Origin: Planomicrobium sp. CPCC 101110
GTDB lineage: Bacteria > Bacillota > Bacilli > Bacillales_A > Planococcaceae
Direction: 5' to 3'
Length of the DNA: 50,920 nt
Assembly (NCBI RefSeq): GCF_007859395.1
Contig: NZ_VOHD01000002.1
Span: 1-50,920, forward strand
The position numbers and the translations under genes are program-made. A model generated the notes under the pieces. It saw only the letters and a program-made list of their open reading frames with translations. It was not told the DNA's origin and made no database searches. Shown here one piece after another: positions 31,631-40,265 of the stretch (position 1 is the first letter of the stretch; each line of letters opens with the position of its first letter).

Positions 31631-31664
31631 AAAAAGCAGCCGAGAAACTCTCGGCTGCTTTTTT
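31631..31664. terminator. Bidirectional terminator between rqcP and argF
   Basis: The 11-bp stem AGCAGCCGAGA/TCTCGGCTGCT has an AAC loop, an A-tract on the left and six T on the right, so it serves the convergent genes on both sides. Confidence 0.92.
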
Positions 31665-31667
31665 CTA

Positions 31668-32618
31668 TTAATTGTTCAACAAAGCGACAAGCAAAGCCTT
31701 TTGTGCATGCAGGCGGTTTTCGGCTTCTTGGAAGATCACCGAATTCGGACCTTCCAATACGCCAGTTGTTACTTCTTCTTCACGGTGGGCAGGCAAGCAG
31801 TGCATGAAAATGTAATTTGGATTTGCGTGCTTGACAAGCTCTTCATTGACCTGGAAGTTTTTGAAATGCTCCAAGCGCTCCAGTGCTTCTTGTTCTTGGC
31901 CCATACTAGCCCAAACGTCGGTGTAAATAACGTCAGCTCCCATAACCGCTTCAACAGGATCGGCCGTTATGTGAACGTTGGCACCTGTTTCTTTTGCAAA
32001 TTCTTGTGCCAATGACACCATTTCCGGTTTCGGGCTGTATCCAGCAGGTGCGGCGACTATAATGTGCATACCGACTTTTGCCGCACCGATCATCAAGGAA
32101 TTTGCCATATTATTGCCGTCTCCGATATATGCCATTTTCTTGCCTTGCAACGAGCCGAATTGTTCCTGAATCGTTAAAAGGTCCGCCAAAACTTGGCACG
32201 GATGGAAGTCGTCGGTCAATCCATTGATGACAGGGATAGAACTGTTATCTGCCAGTTCCTGGACTGTTTCCTGTTCAAACGTGCGGATCATGATGCCGTC
32301 CAAATATCCTGACAAAACGCGCGCTGTATCGGCGATTGTTTCCCCGCGCCCCATTTGAATATCGCGTGTGCTCAAATACATGGCATGCCCGCCAAGCTGC
32401 AGCATGCCGGCTTCAAAAGAAACGCGTGTACGTGTCGACGATTTTTCAAAAATCATGCCAAGCACTTTGTTTTTCAATAAAGGTGCATATTTGTTTTCAG
32501 GCTTTTTCAGTTCCGCAGCAAGCGACAGCAAGTCCAATATTTCCTGCGAGCTATAATCCTTCAGCGATAATAGGTGTTTTTGGCTGATTTTTGGGGCAAA
32601 CGTTGAAGTCATTGTCAT
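31668..32618 (-). CDS. argF: Ornithine carbamoyltransferase
   Basis: ArgF joins carbamoyl phosphate and ornithine to citrulline in arginine synthesis. The 316-residue protein has the carbamoyl-phosphate motif STRTR at 61-65, HPCQ for binding and HCLPAHR at 273-279 for ornithine. AAAGGAG precedes the start, which shares ATGA with the carB stop. The order carA-carB-argF on one transcript matches the arginine-specific end of the B. subtilis argCJBD-carAB-argF operon, so the biosynthetic direction is likely. Confidence 0.96.
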   Translation of the reverse strand: MTMTSTFAPKISQKHLLSLKDYSSQEILDLLSLAAELKKPENKYAPLLKNKVLGMIFEKSSTRTRVSFEAGMLQLGGHAMYLSTRDIQMGRGETIADTARVLSGYLDGIMIRTFEQETVQELADNSSIPVINGLTDDFHPCQVLADLLTIQEQFGSLQGKKMAYIGDGNNMANSLMIGAAKVGMHIIVAAPAGYSPKPEMVSLAQEFAKETGANVHITADPVEAVMGADVIYTDVWASMGQEQEALERLEHFKNFQVNEELVKHANPNYIFMHCLPAHREEEVTTGVLEGPNSVIFQEAENRLHAQKALLVALLNN

Positions 32619-35600
32619 TTTACAAGCACTCCTTTGGTTGGGCCATGCACCGCATGGACATAATTTTCAAAAGCGTCGACCGTTTCCCCGCGTGTCCACA
32701 CATGAAGGCGATGAATAGCGGCAAGAGACGCTTGGACTTTATCCGGGTTCGGCGTCAAATCAATATAAGCAGTTTTCGAATCGGTTTTCAGCCATTCTTT
32801 GAATGGCAAGTCGGCTTCCGTAAAAAATGTAAAACCGCGGGATTCCCAGAAAGGTTTATCGATATAGCCGAGTGACGGCTCCGTTGCAAAAACGGTCCCG
32901 CCAGACTGCAAATCTGCCAGTTGCTGAGAGGCGCCTTTTAACGCTTTGTACATAGCGATGGCAGCATCGCTATCTGAACCGATCACTTCTCCCGTAGACA
33001 TCATTTCAGGAGACAGAACCGGTGAAAGCCCTGGAAGCTTAATGTGCGAAAAAACCGGTGCTTTGACTGTGAAGTCAGGCTGTCCGTTATACAGTTTTCC
33101 GATGCCAAGTTCCTCGAAAGACGCGCCAAGCATCAGGGCGGTAGCCATCTGAACGAGCGGGACGTCTGTTACTTTAGAGCTGATCGGCACCGTTCGCGAG
33201 GCCCGTGGGTTGATTTCCATGACAAACAATTGGTCTTGCTCGTAAACAAATTGGATATTGAACAAGCCTTTATATGCCATATTTTTCGCAATATGCCGGG
33301 CCGTGTCAGCCAGTTTGTCCTGTGCGGCTTGTGTTAAAGAAACCGGCGGCGTGATGGAAATGCTGTCACCCGAGTGGACGCCAGTACCTTCCATATGTTC
33401 AAAGATAGCAGACACCCATACGTTTTCGCCGTCCGATAGAATATCCGCTTCCACTTCTTTTCCGGTGATAAAATGGTCCACCAATACCGGGAATGCCACT
33501 GCCGTTTTTTGAAGCCATGCAGCAAGTTGTTGTTCATTATGCAAAACGGTCATGCCTTTGCCGCCTATCACATATGACGGGCGCAGCAGCACCGGATAGC
33601 CGAGCTGTTCGGCATAGGCAGCAACTTCGGACGCTTCATTTGCTGTAAAACTAGGGATGGACGGCAGTCCGACTGATTCAAGGAAGGCGTAAAAGCGGTC
33701 GCGGTCTTCCATTTGGTCAAGAATGTCAACAGCAGAGCCGAGAATGGTGATGCCAGCTTGTTCCAATTCCGCCGCCACATTGAGCGATGTCTGGCCGCCA
33801 AATTGGACGATAACTTGAGTGATGCCTTCAAAATCAAGAACGTTCAAAATGTCTTCCGTCGTCAATGGTTCAAAATACAGTGCATCCGCCACTTCATAAT
33901 CCGTACTTACGGTTTCGGGATTGTTGTTGATCATGATGGCTTCATAGCCCAACTTTTGTAAGGCTAGGATGCTATGGACACAGCAATAGTCAAATTCGAT
34001 TCCTTGGCCGATGCGTATTGGTCCAGATCCGATAACAGCCACCTTTTTTCGGTTTGCGGATCGCTCATCGGAAGAGCCATTCCATGTGGAATAGAAATAG
34101 TTGGTCTGCGAACGGAACTCCGCTGCACACGTGTCGATAACCCGGTAAGCGGGAAGCAAGTTCCAGCATTTTCGCTGTCCCCAAATCTCAGAAGCGGAGA
34201 TGCCCCATATGTCCGCCAGTTGCTGGTCGCTGAATCCAAGTGCCTTCGCTTCAAGCAGCCGCTTAGGCGTCATGCTGTTCCATGTCAGCTTCTGCAAGTT
34301 TTGCCATTCATCTACGATGCGTGACAAAACAAACAGGAAGTACGGGGAGATTGCAGTTGCGTCATGCAAGTCTTCCCTGCTTTTGCCGCGGATCAGCAAT
34401 TCAAGCAAGACGAAAAGCCGGCGGTCATCTGCCGCGATGGCCAGCTGTTCCAGTTCCTCAGTCGGTACATCGGCAAGTGCAGGAAGCCGGAAGCCATCGA
34501 GAGGAATATCAAGAGAACGGATGGCTTTTTGAAATGCTGCTTCCATGCTTCTTTCAATTGCCATCACTTCACCGGTCGCTTTCATTTGCGTGCCGAGCTT
34601 GCGGTTGGCGTTTTGGAATTGATCGAATGGCCAGCGTGGAATCTTCACCACCGCATAGTCCAGTGCCGGTTCAAAGCTTGCGAATGTTGTACCTGTTACC
34701 GGGTTTTTCAATTCGGCAAGATTGTAGCCGACCGCGAGCTTTGCAGCAATTTTGGCAATCGGATAGCCAGTCGCCTTAGATGCAAGGGCTGAAGAGCGGC
34801 TGACCCGGGGATTGACTTCGATCAAATAATAAGCGGAGGTTTCCGGATGCAGAGCGAATTGGACGTTGCATGCGCCGATAATGCCTAGTGCATCAATAAT
34901 GTTGATGGCAGAAGTCCGCAGCATGTGGTATTCCCGGTCTGTCATCGTCTGGCTTGGTGCAACTACAATCGAATCACCGGTATGGACGCCGACTGGATCC
35001 ATATTCTCCATATTGCAGACAGTGATGCAAGTGCCATTTTCATCGCGCATCACTTCATATTCGATTTCCTTGTAGCCGGCAATGCTTTTTTCAACAAGGC
35101 ATTGCTTGATTGGGCTAGCGCTAAGTCCTTGTGTGACAAGAGATATGTAGGTCTCTTCATCTTGAGCGATGCCGCCCCCAAAACCGCCAAGAGTATAGGC
35201 TGGACGGACGATGAGCGGATAGCCGACTTGGGAGGCAAACTCCAATGCGCTGTCAGTGGAATAGACGATGTCGCTGCTTGGTACCGGTTCACCGAGCTTG
35301 TTCATCAATGAGCGGAATTGTTCGCGGTCTTCTGCTTGTTTGATGGAAGCGATGTTGGTGCCAAGAAGCGCAACTCCATATTCCGATAAAATACCGGCAT
35401 CGGACAAAGCCATCGCGAGATTCAGTCCGGTTTGGCCGCCGACTGTTGCAAGCAGTCCATCCGGGCGTTCTGTTTCAATGATGGCCGTTACATTTTCGAC
35501 GGTTAATGGTTCAAAATAAACTTTGTCTGAAACAGTTTTATCAGTCATGATTGTGGCAGGATTGTTATTGACCAATACTACGTGAAGGCCTTCTTCTTTT

Positions 35601-35710
35601 AATGCTCTGCAAGCTTGTGTACCGGAATAATCAAATTCAGCGGCTTGTCCGATGACAATGGCGCCTGAACCGATTACCAATACTTTTTTAATGCCTTGTT
35701 GTTTAGGCAT
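32615..35710 (-). CDS. carB: Carbamoyl-phosphate synthase large subunit, arginine type
   Basis: CarB makes carbamoyl phosphate from bicarbonate, ammonia and two ATP. The 1031-residue protein has two homologous ATP-grasp halves: the first begins IKKVLVIGSGAIVIGQAAEFDYSG and the second KKVAVIGSGPIRIGQGIEFDY near residue 550. The length matches the B. subtilis arginine-specific CarB (1030) rather than PyrAB (1071), with a shortened C-terminal regulatory domain. Its start overlaps the carA stop by 8 bases and its end overlaps argF. Confidence 0.95.
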   Translation of the reverse strand: MPKQQGIKKVLVIGSGAIVIGQAAEFDYSGTQACRALKEEGLHVVLVNNNPATIMTDKTVSDKVYFEPLTVENVTAIIETERPDGLLATVGGQTGLNLAMALSDAGILSEYGVALLGTNIASIKQAEDREQFRSLMNKLGEPVPSSDIVYSTDSALEFASQVGYPLIVRPAYTLGGFGGGIAQDEETYISLVTQGLSASPIKQCLVEKSIAGYKEIEYEVMRDENGTCITVCNMENMDPVGVHTGDSIVVAPSQTMTDREYHMLRTSAINIIDALGIIGACNVQFALHPETSAYYLIEVNPRVSRSSALASKATGYPIAKIAAKLAVGYNLAELKNPVTGTTFASFEPALDYAVVKIPRWPFDQFQNANRKLGTQMKATGEVMAIERSMEAAFQKAIRSLDIPLDGFRLPALADVPTEELEQLAIAADDRRLFVLLELLIRGKSREDLHDATAISPYFLFVLSRIVDEWQNLQKLTWNSMTPKRLLEAKALGFSDQQLADIWGISASEIWGQRKCWNLLPAYRVIDTCAAEFRSQTNYFYSTWNGSSDERSANRKKVAVIGSGPIRIGQGIEFDYCCVHSILALQKLGYEAIMINNNPETVSTDYEVADALYFEPLTTEDILNVLDFEGITQVIVQFGGQTSLNVAAELEQAGITILGSAVDILDQMEDRDRFYAFLESVGLPSIPSFTANEASEVAAYAEQLGYPVLLRPSYVIGGKGMTVLHNEQQLAAWLQKTAVAFPVLVDHFITGKEVEADILSDGENVWVSAIFEHMEGTGVHSGDSISITPPVSLTQAAQDKLADTARHIAKNMAYKGLFNIQFVYEQDQLFVMEINPRASRTVPISSKVTDVPLVQMATALMLGASFEELGIGKLYNGQPDFTVKAPVFSHIKLPGLSPVLSPEMMSTGEVIGSDSDAAIAMYKALKGASQQLADLQSGGTVFATEPSLGYIDKPFWESRGFTFFTEADLPFKEWLKTDSKTAYIDLTPNPDKVQASLAAIHRLHVWTRGETVDAFENYVHAVHGPTKGVLVK

Positions 35711-36773
35711 GAATTTTCACCTTCTTTTTCTGTTGGATCGCCGTTATAAATTGGTCGAATAATTCAAGATGCTCAGCAGGGCCAGGCGCTGCTTCCGGAT
35801 GAAACTGCACCGTCATCAAAGGGAGCTCCGGATGATACAAGCCTTCAATGCTGCCGTCATTGACGTTTGTATAAAGAACAGCGAGCGGTGTTTGCCCAAG
35901 GCTTGCTTCCTCTACTACATAACTATGGTTTTGGGAGCTCATGCTGACTTGTCCGGTTTTCAGATTCATCACCGGATGGTTGGCTCCTCGGTGGCCGTAT
36001 GGCAATTTCGTTGTTTTTGCCCCAAAAGCGGAAGCCAATACTTGGTGTCCGAGGCAAATGCCGAATGAAGGATAACGTTCTGCCCAATCCTGGTAAACGG
36101 GAAAGAGAGCTTCGAGTGCGGCGGGATCTCCCGGGCCATTTGAAAACAACAAACCGTCCACTTGCAAGGCATCCAACTTTTCAGTCGATATGGTATGAGG
36201 CAAGATGCTGACTTTGCAGTTTCGCTTCAGTAATTCCTCTAATATAGAAGACTTGTAGTGAAAGTCGATCAGTCCGATATGTGGATGTCCTTCTCCTAAT
36301 TGAATAATCTGCTGCTTTTTTTGCCCATCGGCAAAAAAATGGGTCTGTATAGGTTCCCAAACGTCAGGAAGCGATCCGGCAGGACTCAAATGCGATTGCA
36401 TTGTGCCGCCTTCACGCACTGTTTTAATAATGGAACGTGTGTCAGCGCCACTCAATATCGGAACACCAGAGCATTTGGCAAATTCAGCAAGCGCCATGGC
36501 GCCTTTTTCAATCGGTCCTTCGTATAATTCCGCAACGATGATGCCAGCGGCTTGGATTTCTTTGGATTGTATATGTTTTTTCTGAATTCCATATTGTCCA
36601 ATCAACGGATATGAAAAAACGACGATTTGACTTTTGTAAGACGGATCAGTCAATACCTCTTCATAACCGGTCATTCCTGTGTAAAACACAACTTCGCCTT
36701 GAATTTCCTTCTCTTCTCCGTCCCAATGCCCTGTAAATGCTTGGCCGTTTGAGAATGTCAGTACACCTGCCAT
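35703..36773 (-). CDS. carA: Carbamoyl-phosphate synthase small subunit, arginine type
   Basis: CarA is the glutaminase subunit that delivers ammonia to CarB. The 356-residue protein has an N-terminal CarA domain and a class I amidotransferase domain with nucleophile C240 in GICLGHQ and the histidine in QFHPEAAPGP. The size is close to B. subtilis arginine-specific CarA (353). It is the first gene of the three-gene unit; a consensus promoter and ArgR-like boxes lie in the region shared with divIC. Confidence 0.95.
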   Translation of the reverse strand: MAGVLTFSNGQAFTGHWDGEEKEIQGEVVFYTGMTGYEEVLTDPSYKSQIVVFSYPLIGQYGIQKKHIQSKEIQAAGIIVAELYEGPIEKGAMALAEFAKCSGVPILSGADTRSIIKTVREGGTMQSHLSPAGSLPDVWEPIQTHFFADGQKKQQIIQLGEGHPHIGLIDFHYKSSILEELLKRNCKVSILPHTISTEKLDALQVDGLLFSNGPGDPAALEALFPVYQDWAERYPSFGICLGHQVLASAFGAKTTKLPYGHRGANHPVMNLKTGQVSMSSQNHSYVVEEASLGQTPLAVLYTNVNDGSIEGLYHPELPLMTVQFHPEAAPGPAEHLELFDQFITAIQQKKKVKIHA

Positions 36774-36790
36774 AAACTCACGCTCCGTTC

Positions 36791-36853
36791 TTTTTATTCA
36801 TCCATATTGCATATTTATAAGACTGTTATTTTATTGAAACTGAATGTTATTCA
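36791..36853 (-). promoter_or_regulatory. ArgR/AhrC-like boxes in the carA leader
   Basis: The sequence TGAAT-GTT-ATTCA at 36841-36853 resembles the ARG box TGAAT-N4-ATTCA, one base tighter. A further half-site ATGAATAAAAA is on the minus strand at 36801-36791, and an ATGAATAA lies at 36933 upstream of the promoter. They suggest arginine-dependent repression, but no argR gene is in this window. Confidence 0.45.
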
Positions 36854-36883
36854 TAAATTAAAAGGTTTCTCATAGTATGTTGT

Positions 36884-36912
36884 ATTATAAGACTGCATAA
36901 AAATAAAGTCAA
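36884..36912 (-). promoter_or_regulatory. carA-carB-argF promoter
   Basis: On the minus strand TTGACT (36912-36907), a 17-base spacer and a perfect TATAAT (36889-36884) form one of the best promoters in the window. It gives a leader of about 100 bases before carA. Confidence 0.85.
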
Positions 36913-37022
36913 CAGTATTTTTATTAATGTATATGAATAAAGTAAAAAGTGCTTTTCCAGGCTGCTTGCGGGAAAAATAGTAAGAACTGCAAAAAAAACT
37001 TATAAAAATTCATCTTTTCATG

Positions 37023-37028
37023 TATAAT
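37023..37028 (+). promoter_or_regulatory. divIC promoter -10
   Basis: A perfect TATAAT lies 36 bases before the divIC start. The correctly spaced -35 at 37000-37005 (TTATAA) is weak. It is divergent from the carA promoter; the rest of the 36774-37063 gap holds regulatory sequence only. Confidence 0.5.
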
Positions 37029-37063
37029 GGCATCAAAGTCAGTCGGAAGGGGGGAAACAAGTC

Positions 37064-37474
37064 ATGGGTTTGAAGAAAGAAACAAAAGCGGAAGGTCGCG
37101 AAGTCACTTCAATTCGCAATGACTATGTCCGCTCGATCGAACGCCAAGAGCAGCGCCAGAAAGCTCATAAAATCCGGCTATACAGACGGCTGTCGGTTTT
37201 CGGACTATTTGTTGTATTGGCGAGCATTTGGATCGGTTCGACGCTTCATGCTCAATCGCAGACCCTATCTGAAAAAGAACAGCTGCATAAAGAAGCGCTG
37301 GTCGCACTTCAGGAAGTGGAGCAGGAGCAGGAGAAATTGGAAGAGCAGATTATTCTATTGAATGATGAAGAATATTTGGCGAAATTAGCCCGTAAAGAAT
37401 ACTTTTTATCTGAAGAAGGGGAAATTATTTTTACGGTTCCAAAAACAGAAGAAAAAGCCGAGGAAAAAGAGTAG
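37064..37474 (+). CDS. divIC: Cell division protein DivIC (FtsB-like)
   Basis: DivIC is a bitopic division protein that works with DivIB and FtsL at the septum. The 136-residue protein has a basic cytoplasmic N-terminus, a membrane segment at about 42-61 (RLSVFGLFVVLASIWIGSTL), a coiled coil over about 65-105 and an acidic C-terminus. AAGGGGGG precedes the ATG. In B. subtilis it follows yabQ; here it is divergent from carA. Confidence 0.95.
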   Translation: MGLKKETKAEGREVTSIRNDYVRSIERQEQRQKAHKIRLYRRLSVFGLFVVLASIWIGSTLHAQSQTLSEKEQLHKEALVALQEVEQEQEKLEEQIILLNDEEYLAKLARKEYFLSEEGEIIFTVPKTEEKAEEKE

Positions 37475-37493
37475 TCAGTTGACACTCTTTTTT
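37464..37493 (+). terminator. divIC terminator
   Basis: AAAAAGAGT pairs with ACTCTTTTT around an 11-base loop, followed by further T. The left arm includes the divIC stop codon. The yabR -35 sits across the loop and right arm. Confidence 0.7.
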
Positions 37494-37506
37494 TCATGGT
37501 TATAAT
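37479..37506 (+). promoter_or_regulatory. yabR promoter, consensus hexamers
   Basis: TTGACA at 37479-37484 and TATAAT at 37501-37506 are both perfect SigA hexamers with a 16-base spacer. They overlap the divIC terminator. A leader of about 75 bases follows. Confidence 0.8.
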
Positions 37507-37589
37507 TGAAAGTGGGCAGAGTCCCGCTATAACCTTTACATGACACTGGAACAGAGTCATCTTAATTTTTAAGGAGGAGCATTTTTTTT

Positions 37590-38018
37590 ATGTCGATTGA
37601 AGTAGGTAGCAAGTTAGAAGGAAAAGTTACAGGTATTACAAATTTCGGAGCGTTCGTTCAGCTTCCGACTGGTGCAACTGGCCTCGTGCATATAAGTGAA
37701 GTCGCTGACAATTATGTCAAAGACATCAACGACCATCTGAAAGTTGGCGAAATGGTTGAAGTTAAAGTAATGAATGTAGAAGCTGATGGCAAAATCGGCC
37801 TTTCCATTCGCAAAGCGAAACCACAGCCAGAAGGTGCAACAACAACTGCTCGTCCACAACGTCCACGCCCAAGCAATAACCGTTCATTTGAGCGCGCGCC
37901 AAAAGAAAACTTCGAAACCAAAATGGCGAAATTCTTAAAAGACAGTGAAGAAAACATTTCGACTTTGAAACGTGCTACAGAATCTAAGCGCGGCGGCCGT
38001 GGTGCAAGAAGAGGATAA
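37590..38018 (+). CDS. yabR: S1-domain RNA-binding protein YabR
   Basis: This 142-residue protein has a single S1 RNA-binding domain at about 4-75 (GSKLEGKVTGITNFGAFVQLP, GLVHISEVA) similar to the polynucleotide phosphorylase S1 domain. A basic, Arg/Gly-rich tail ending SKRGGRGARRG follows. TAAGGAGGAG precedes the ATG. Relatives bind ribosomes or RNA; the precise role is not established. Its promoter has perfect hexamers, so it is probably highly expressed. Confidence 0.93.
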   Translation: MSIEVGSKLEGKVTGITNFGAFVQLPTGATGLVHISEVADNYVKDINDHLKVGEMVEVKVMNVEADGKIGLSIRKAKPQPEGATTTARPQRPRPSNNRSFERAPKENFETKMAKFLKDSEENISTLKRATESKRGGRGARRG

Positions 38019-38079
38019 CTTGCTAGCTGTTTTAATGGCATAGGAAAATGCTTCAATACAGCTGAACAAATTTAAATTA

Positions 38080-38110
38080 GAACGCTTCTCACCAGGGAAG
38101 CGTTTTTTTT
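38080..38110 (+). terminator. yabR terminator
   Basis: The 8-bp stem AACGCTTC/GAAGCGTT is followed by eight T. Confidence 0.9.
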
Positions 38111-38137
38111 ATCAAAAAATTTGTTGGGAGTGTGGCA

Positions 38138-38602
38138 ATGATGGAAAAAACTCAAGTGCTTGAAGCTTACAAAGAATACGAAGTTTATTTGGCGTCGCTT
38201 CAAACAGCAATTCAAGATGAACAAGTCGCCCATACACCGTGTACAGAAGGAAAATGGTCTGTTGCCCAGATCGTCATGCATCTTGCCGAATGGGACCGCT
38301 TTGTGCGGGAGGAAAGGCTTCCTCATATGAAAGAAGGCGCAAGCGTCGAAGGGTTTGAAGATGTGGATGAATTTAACCGAAAAGCCGTAGAAGGCGTTGA
38401 AAAGATGAAGTTTCCTGAAATCTTGAATCACGCACAGAAAGAACGGGCTTTGCTGCGGCAAGCTATTGAAGGGCTGGATGAGTCTAGTTGGCATGCCCGC
38501 TTTACAGCTGGCGAAAAAGATACGTCGCTGGCGGATTATTTCGCCGGGATGCTTGAGCATGACCACCACCATCTCGAACAAATCAACTCTTTTTTGACAT
38601 GA
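38138..38602 (+). CDS. DinB/YfiT-like putative metal-dependent enzyme
   Basis: This 154-residue protein has the four-helix DinB-like fold typical of YfiT/DinB proteins. Candidate metal-binding histidines are in QIVMHLAEWD near residue 47 and EHDHHHLEQI near the C-terminus. Members include thiol S-transferases (bacillithiol, mycothiol) and proteins of unknown role, so no substrate is assigned. ATG 38138 follows TTGGGAG; the next ATG at 38141 or GTG 38132 are alternatives. It stands alone between yabR and tRNA-Met, in the interval where B. subtilis has spoIIE. Confidence 0.8.
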   Translation: MMEKTQVLEAYKEYEVYLASLQTAIQDEQVAHTPCTEGKWSVAQIVMHLAEWDRFVREERLPHMKEGASVEGFEDVDEFNRKAVEGVEKMKFPEILNHAQKERALLRQAIEGLDESSWHARFTAGEKDTSLADYFAGMLEHDHHHLEQINSFLT

Positions 38603-38635
38603 AAAAAAGCAGCATCCCAAAAGGAATACTGCTTT
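38602..38635 (-). terminator. tRNA-Met terminator
   Basis: On the minus strand AAAGCAGTATTCC pairs with GGGATGCTGCTTT (two G-T pairs) around TTTT, and seven T follow. The orientation fits the tRNA, not the DinB-like gene. Confidence 0.75.
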
Positions 38636-38650
38636 AAAGAGCTATTAAGA

Positions 38651-38724
38651 TGGCGGCAGAGGGGATCGAACCCCCGACCTTACGGGTATGAACCGTACGC
38701 TCTAGCCAGCTGAGCTACGCCGCC
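38651..38724 (-). tRNA. trnM: tRNA-Met (CAU), elongator type
   Basis: The 74-base minus-strand gene folds into a full cloverleaf: acceptor GGCGGCG with TGCCGCC, D arm GCTCAGCTGGCTAGAGC, anticodon arm TACGG-TTCATAC-CCGTA with CAU, and T arm GGGGG-TTCGATC-CCCT. It closely resembles the B. subtilis elongator tRNA-Met and lacks initiator features. The CCA end is not encoded. B. subtilis also has a tRNA-Met between yabR and spoIIE. Confidence 0.96.
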
Positions 38725-38744
38725 TTGTTCAAGCGAACTTTAAT

Positions 38745-38773
38745 ATCATACTATCGAACGAGAAATGTGTCAA
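38745..38773 (-). promoter_or_regulatory. tRNA-Met promoter
   Basis: On the minus strand TTGACA (38773-38768), a 17-base spacer and TATGAT (38750-38745) lie 21 bases upstream of the mature 5' end, a strong promoter for a stand-alone tRNA. Confidence 0.85.
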
Positions 38774-38842
38774 CGGAATTTTACAAAGTTTTTGTTTGTC
38801 ATTTGGCACTATGAAAAGGAACGCGGTTTTAGAGGTGAAAAA

Positions 38843-40255
38843 ATGAAAAGTTTTACAGATAAAGTGCACCGTCATCTTTCGAAGCATCACTTGTTTGTTC
38901 CGGGGGACCGTGTGCTCGTCGCTTGTTCTGGAGGGGTAGATTCTGTGGTGCTGCTGCATTTTCTGATATCGCAGCAAGAGGCTCTTGGCATTTCAGTAGC
39001 GGCAGTTCATGTTAATCACATGCTTCGGGAGGAAGAGTCGCTCGGTGATCGCTTTTTTACAGAGCAGCTTTGTGCGGACTGGGAGATTCCTTGTTTTAGC
39101 CGCGATATTCCGGTCCCGGATATTCTGAAGTTTGGCGGCGGCAATAAACAGCAGGTGTGCCGAGAAGAGCGTTACGCTTATTTTTCCGCAGTTATGCAGG
39201 AGGCGAAAGCGACCAAGCTGGCGACTGCCCACCACGCAGATGATCAGCTTGAAACCATTCTAATGGCTGGCATAAAAGGGACGCTTCAGTCCGGTTCTTT
39301 CGGCATGCCGACTAGTCGGCCGTTTGGTGATGGCTGCTTGGTCCGCCCGCTGCTTGCTGTTACAAAAGATGAGATCAACCGCTATGCTTTGGAGTTCGGC
39401 CTTTCGTACCGGGAAGACCCGAGCAACAGTGAGCCGGTCTACACAAGAAACCGCATCCGCCGATCATTGGTGCCGCTGCTAAAGCAAGAAAACGAAGATG
39501 TTTCAGCGCAATTTGTGGAACTTGCGGAAACGATGCAAGAAGACCAGCGGTTTTTGATGGAATTGGCTGAAGAGAAAATGCGGCAACTGATTGAGCACGA
39601 AAAAAGGGGCTTTTCATTGTCGGTTGAAAAATTCAAACGAGAGGCACTTGCTTTACAAAAAAGACTGGTTCTACTACTATTAAACTATCTATATAATGAG
39701 AAGCAAGTAGCGATTACCAAGCAGCTCGCCGATCAAGCGCATGAAATGATGCGCAGTTCTGCGGGCACGGTTTTTCTGCACTTGCCGCGAAATTGTATGA
39801 TGATTCGCCAGTATGACCGGGTGTATTTCAGCCGGCAGCCGATTGGCGAAACGGTAATAAAAGAATCTTTAATCATTACAGACGATTGGTCTTCAGAAGT
39901 GAACGGCTTTCGTTACAAAGCAATGCCGCTCCAAAAAGCGAGGCAGCAAGGCGAGGCGGTTTCTTGGTACTTTTCCGCTCCGGATGAGATTGTGCTGACA
40001 ATCAGAAACCGGCAGCCGGGCGATCGCATCCATCTTTCAGGGATGGCAGGAGCGAAAAAAGTGGCCCGTTTGATGATTGACGAGAAAATCCCGGCTTCTG
40101 AAAGGGATGGCTGGCCAGTCATCGCGTCAACGAGTGGTGAAATATTGCTCGTGCCCGGGATTCGCCCGTCCAAACTTGTTAGCCGAACCGAGCGCATTGA
40201 AGATAACTGGGTATTGATCGAGCAACAGGTCAAGGCCGCAAAAAGCGGATTATAG
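38843..40255 (+). CDS. tilS: tRNA(Ile)-lysidine synthase
   Basis: TilS converts the wobble C of tRNA-Ile(CAU) to lysidine and must distinguish it from tRNA-Met(CAU), such as the one encoded next door. The 470-residue protein has the PP-loop SGGVDS at 29-34 and a C-terminal domain with [16 protein letters not shown] and RPSKLV. ATG 38843 follows AGAGGTG. An upstream in-frame extension to 38765 overlaps the tRNA promoter and is rejected. hprT follows after 10 bases. Confidence 0.96.
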   Translation: MKSFTDKVHRHLSKHHLFVPGDRVLVACSGGVDSVVLLHFLISQQEALGISVAAVHVNHMLREEESLGDRFFTEQLCADWEIPCFSRDIPVPDILKFGGGNKQQVCREERYAYFSAVMQEAKATKLATAHHADDQLETILMAGIKGTLQSGSFGMPTSRPFGDGCLVRPLLAVTKDEINRYALEFGLSYREDPSNSEPVYTRNRIRRSLVPLLKQENEDVSAQFVELAETMQEDQRFLMELAEEKMRQLIEHEKRGFSLSVEKFKREALALQKRLVLLLLNYLYNEKQVAITKQLADQAHEMMRSSAGTVFLHLPRNCMMIRQYDRVYFSRQPIGETVIKESLIITDDWSSEVNGFRYKAMPLQKARQQGEAVSWYFSAPDEIVLTIRNRQPGDRIHLSGMAGAKKVARLMIDEKIPASERDGWPVIASTSGEILLVPGIRPSKLVSRTERIEDNWVLIEQQVKAAKSGL

Positions 40256-40265
40256 GAGGTCCACC

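Noticed and set aside
38651..38724. CAU-anticodon tRNA as tRNA-Ile2 (lysidine type), suggested by tilS next door
   Set aside because: The acceptor GGCGGCG and arms match the Bacillus elongator tRNA-Met, not the tRNA-Ile2 that starts GGACC.
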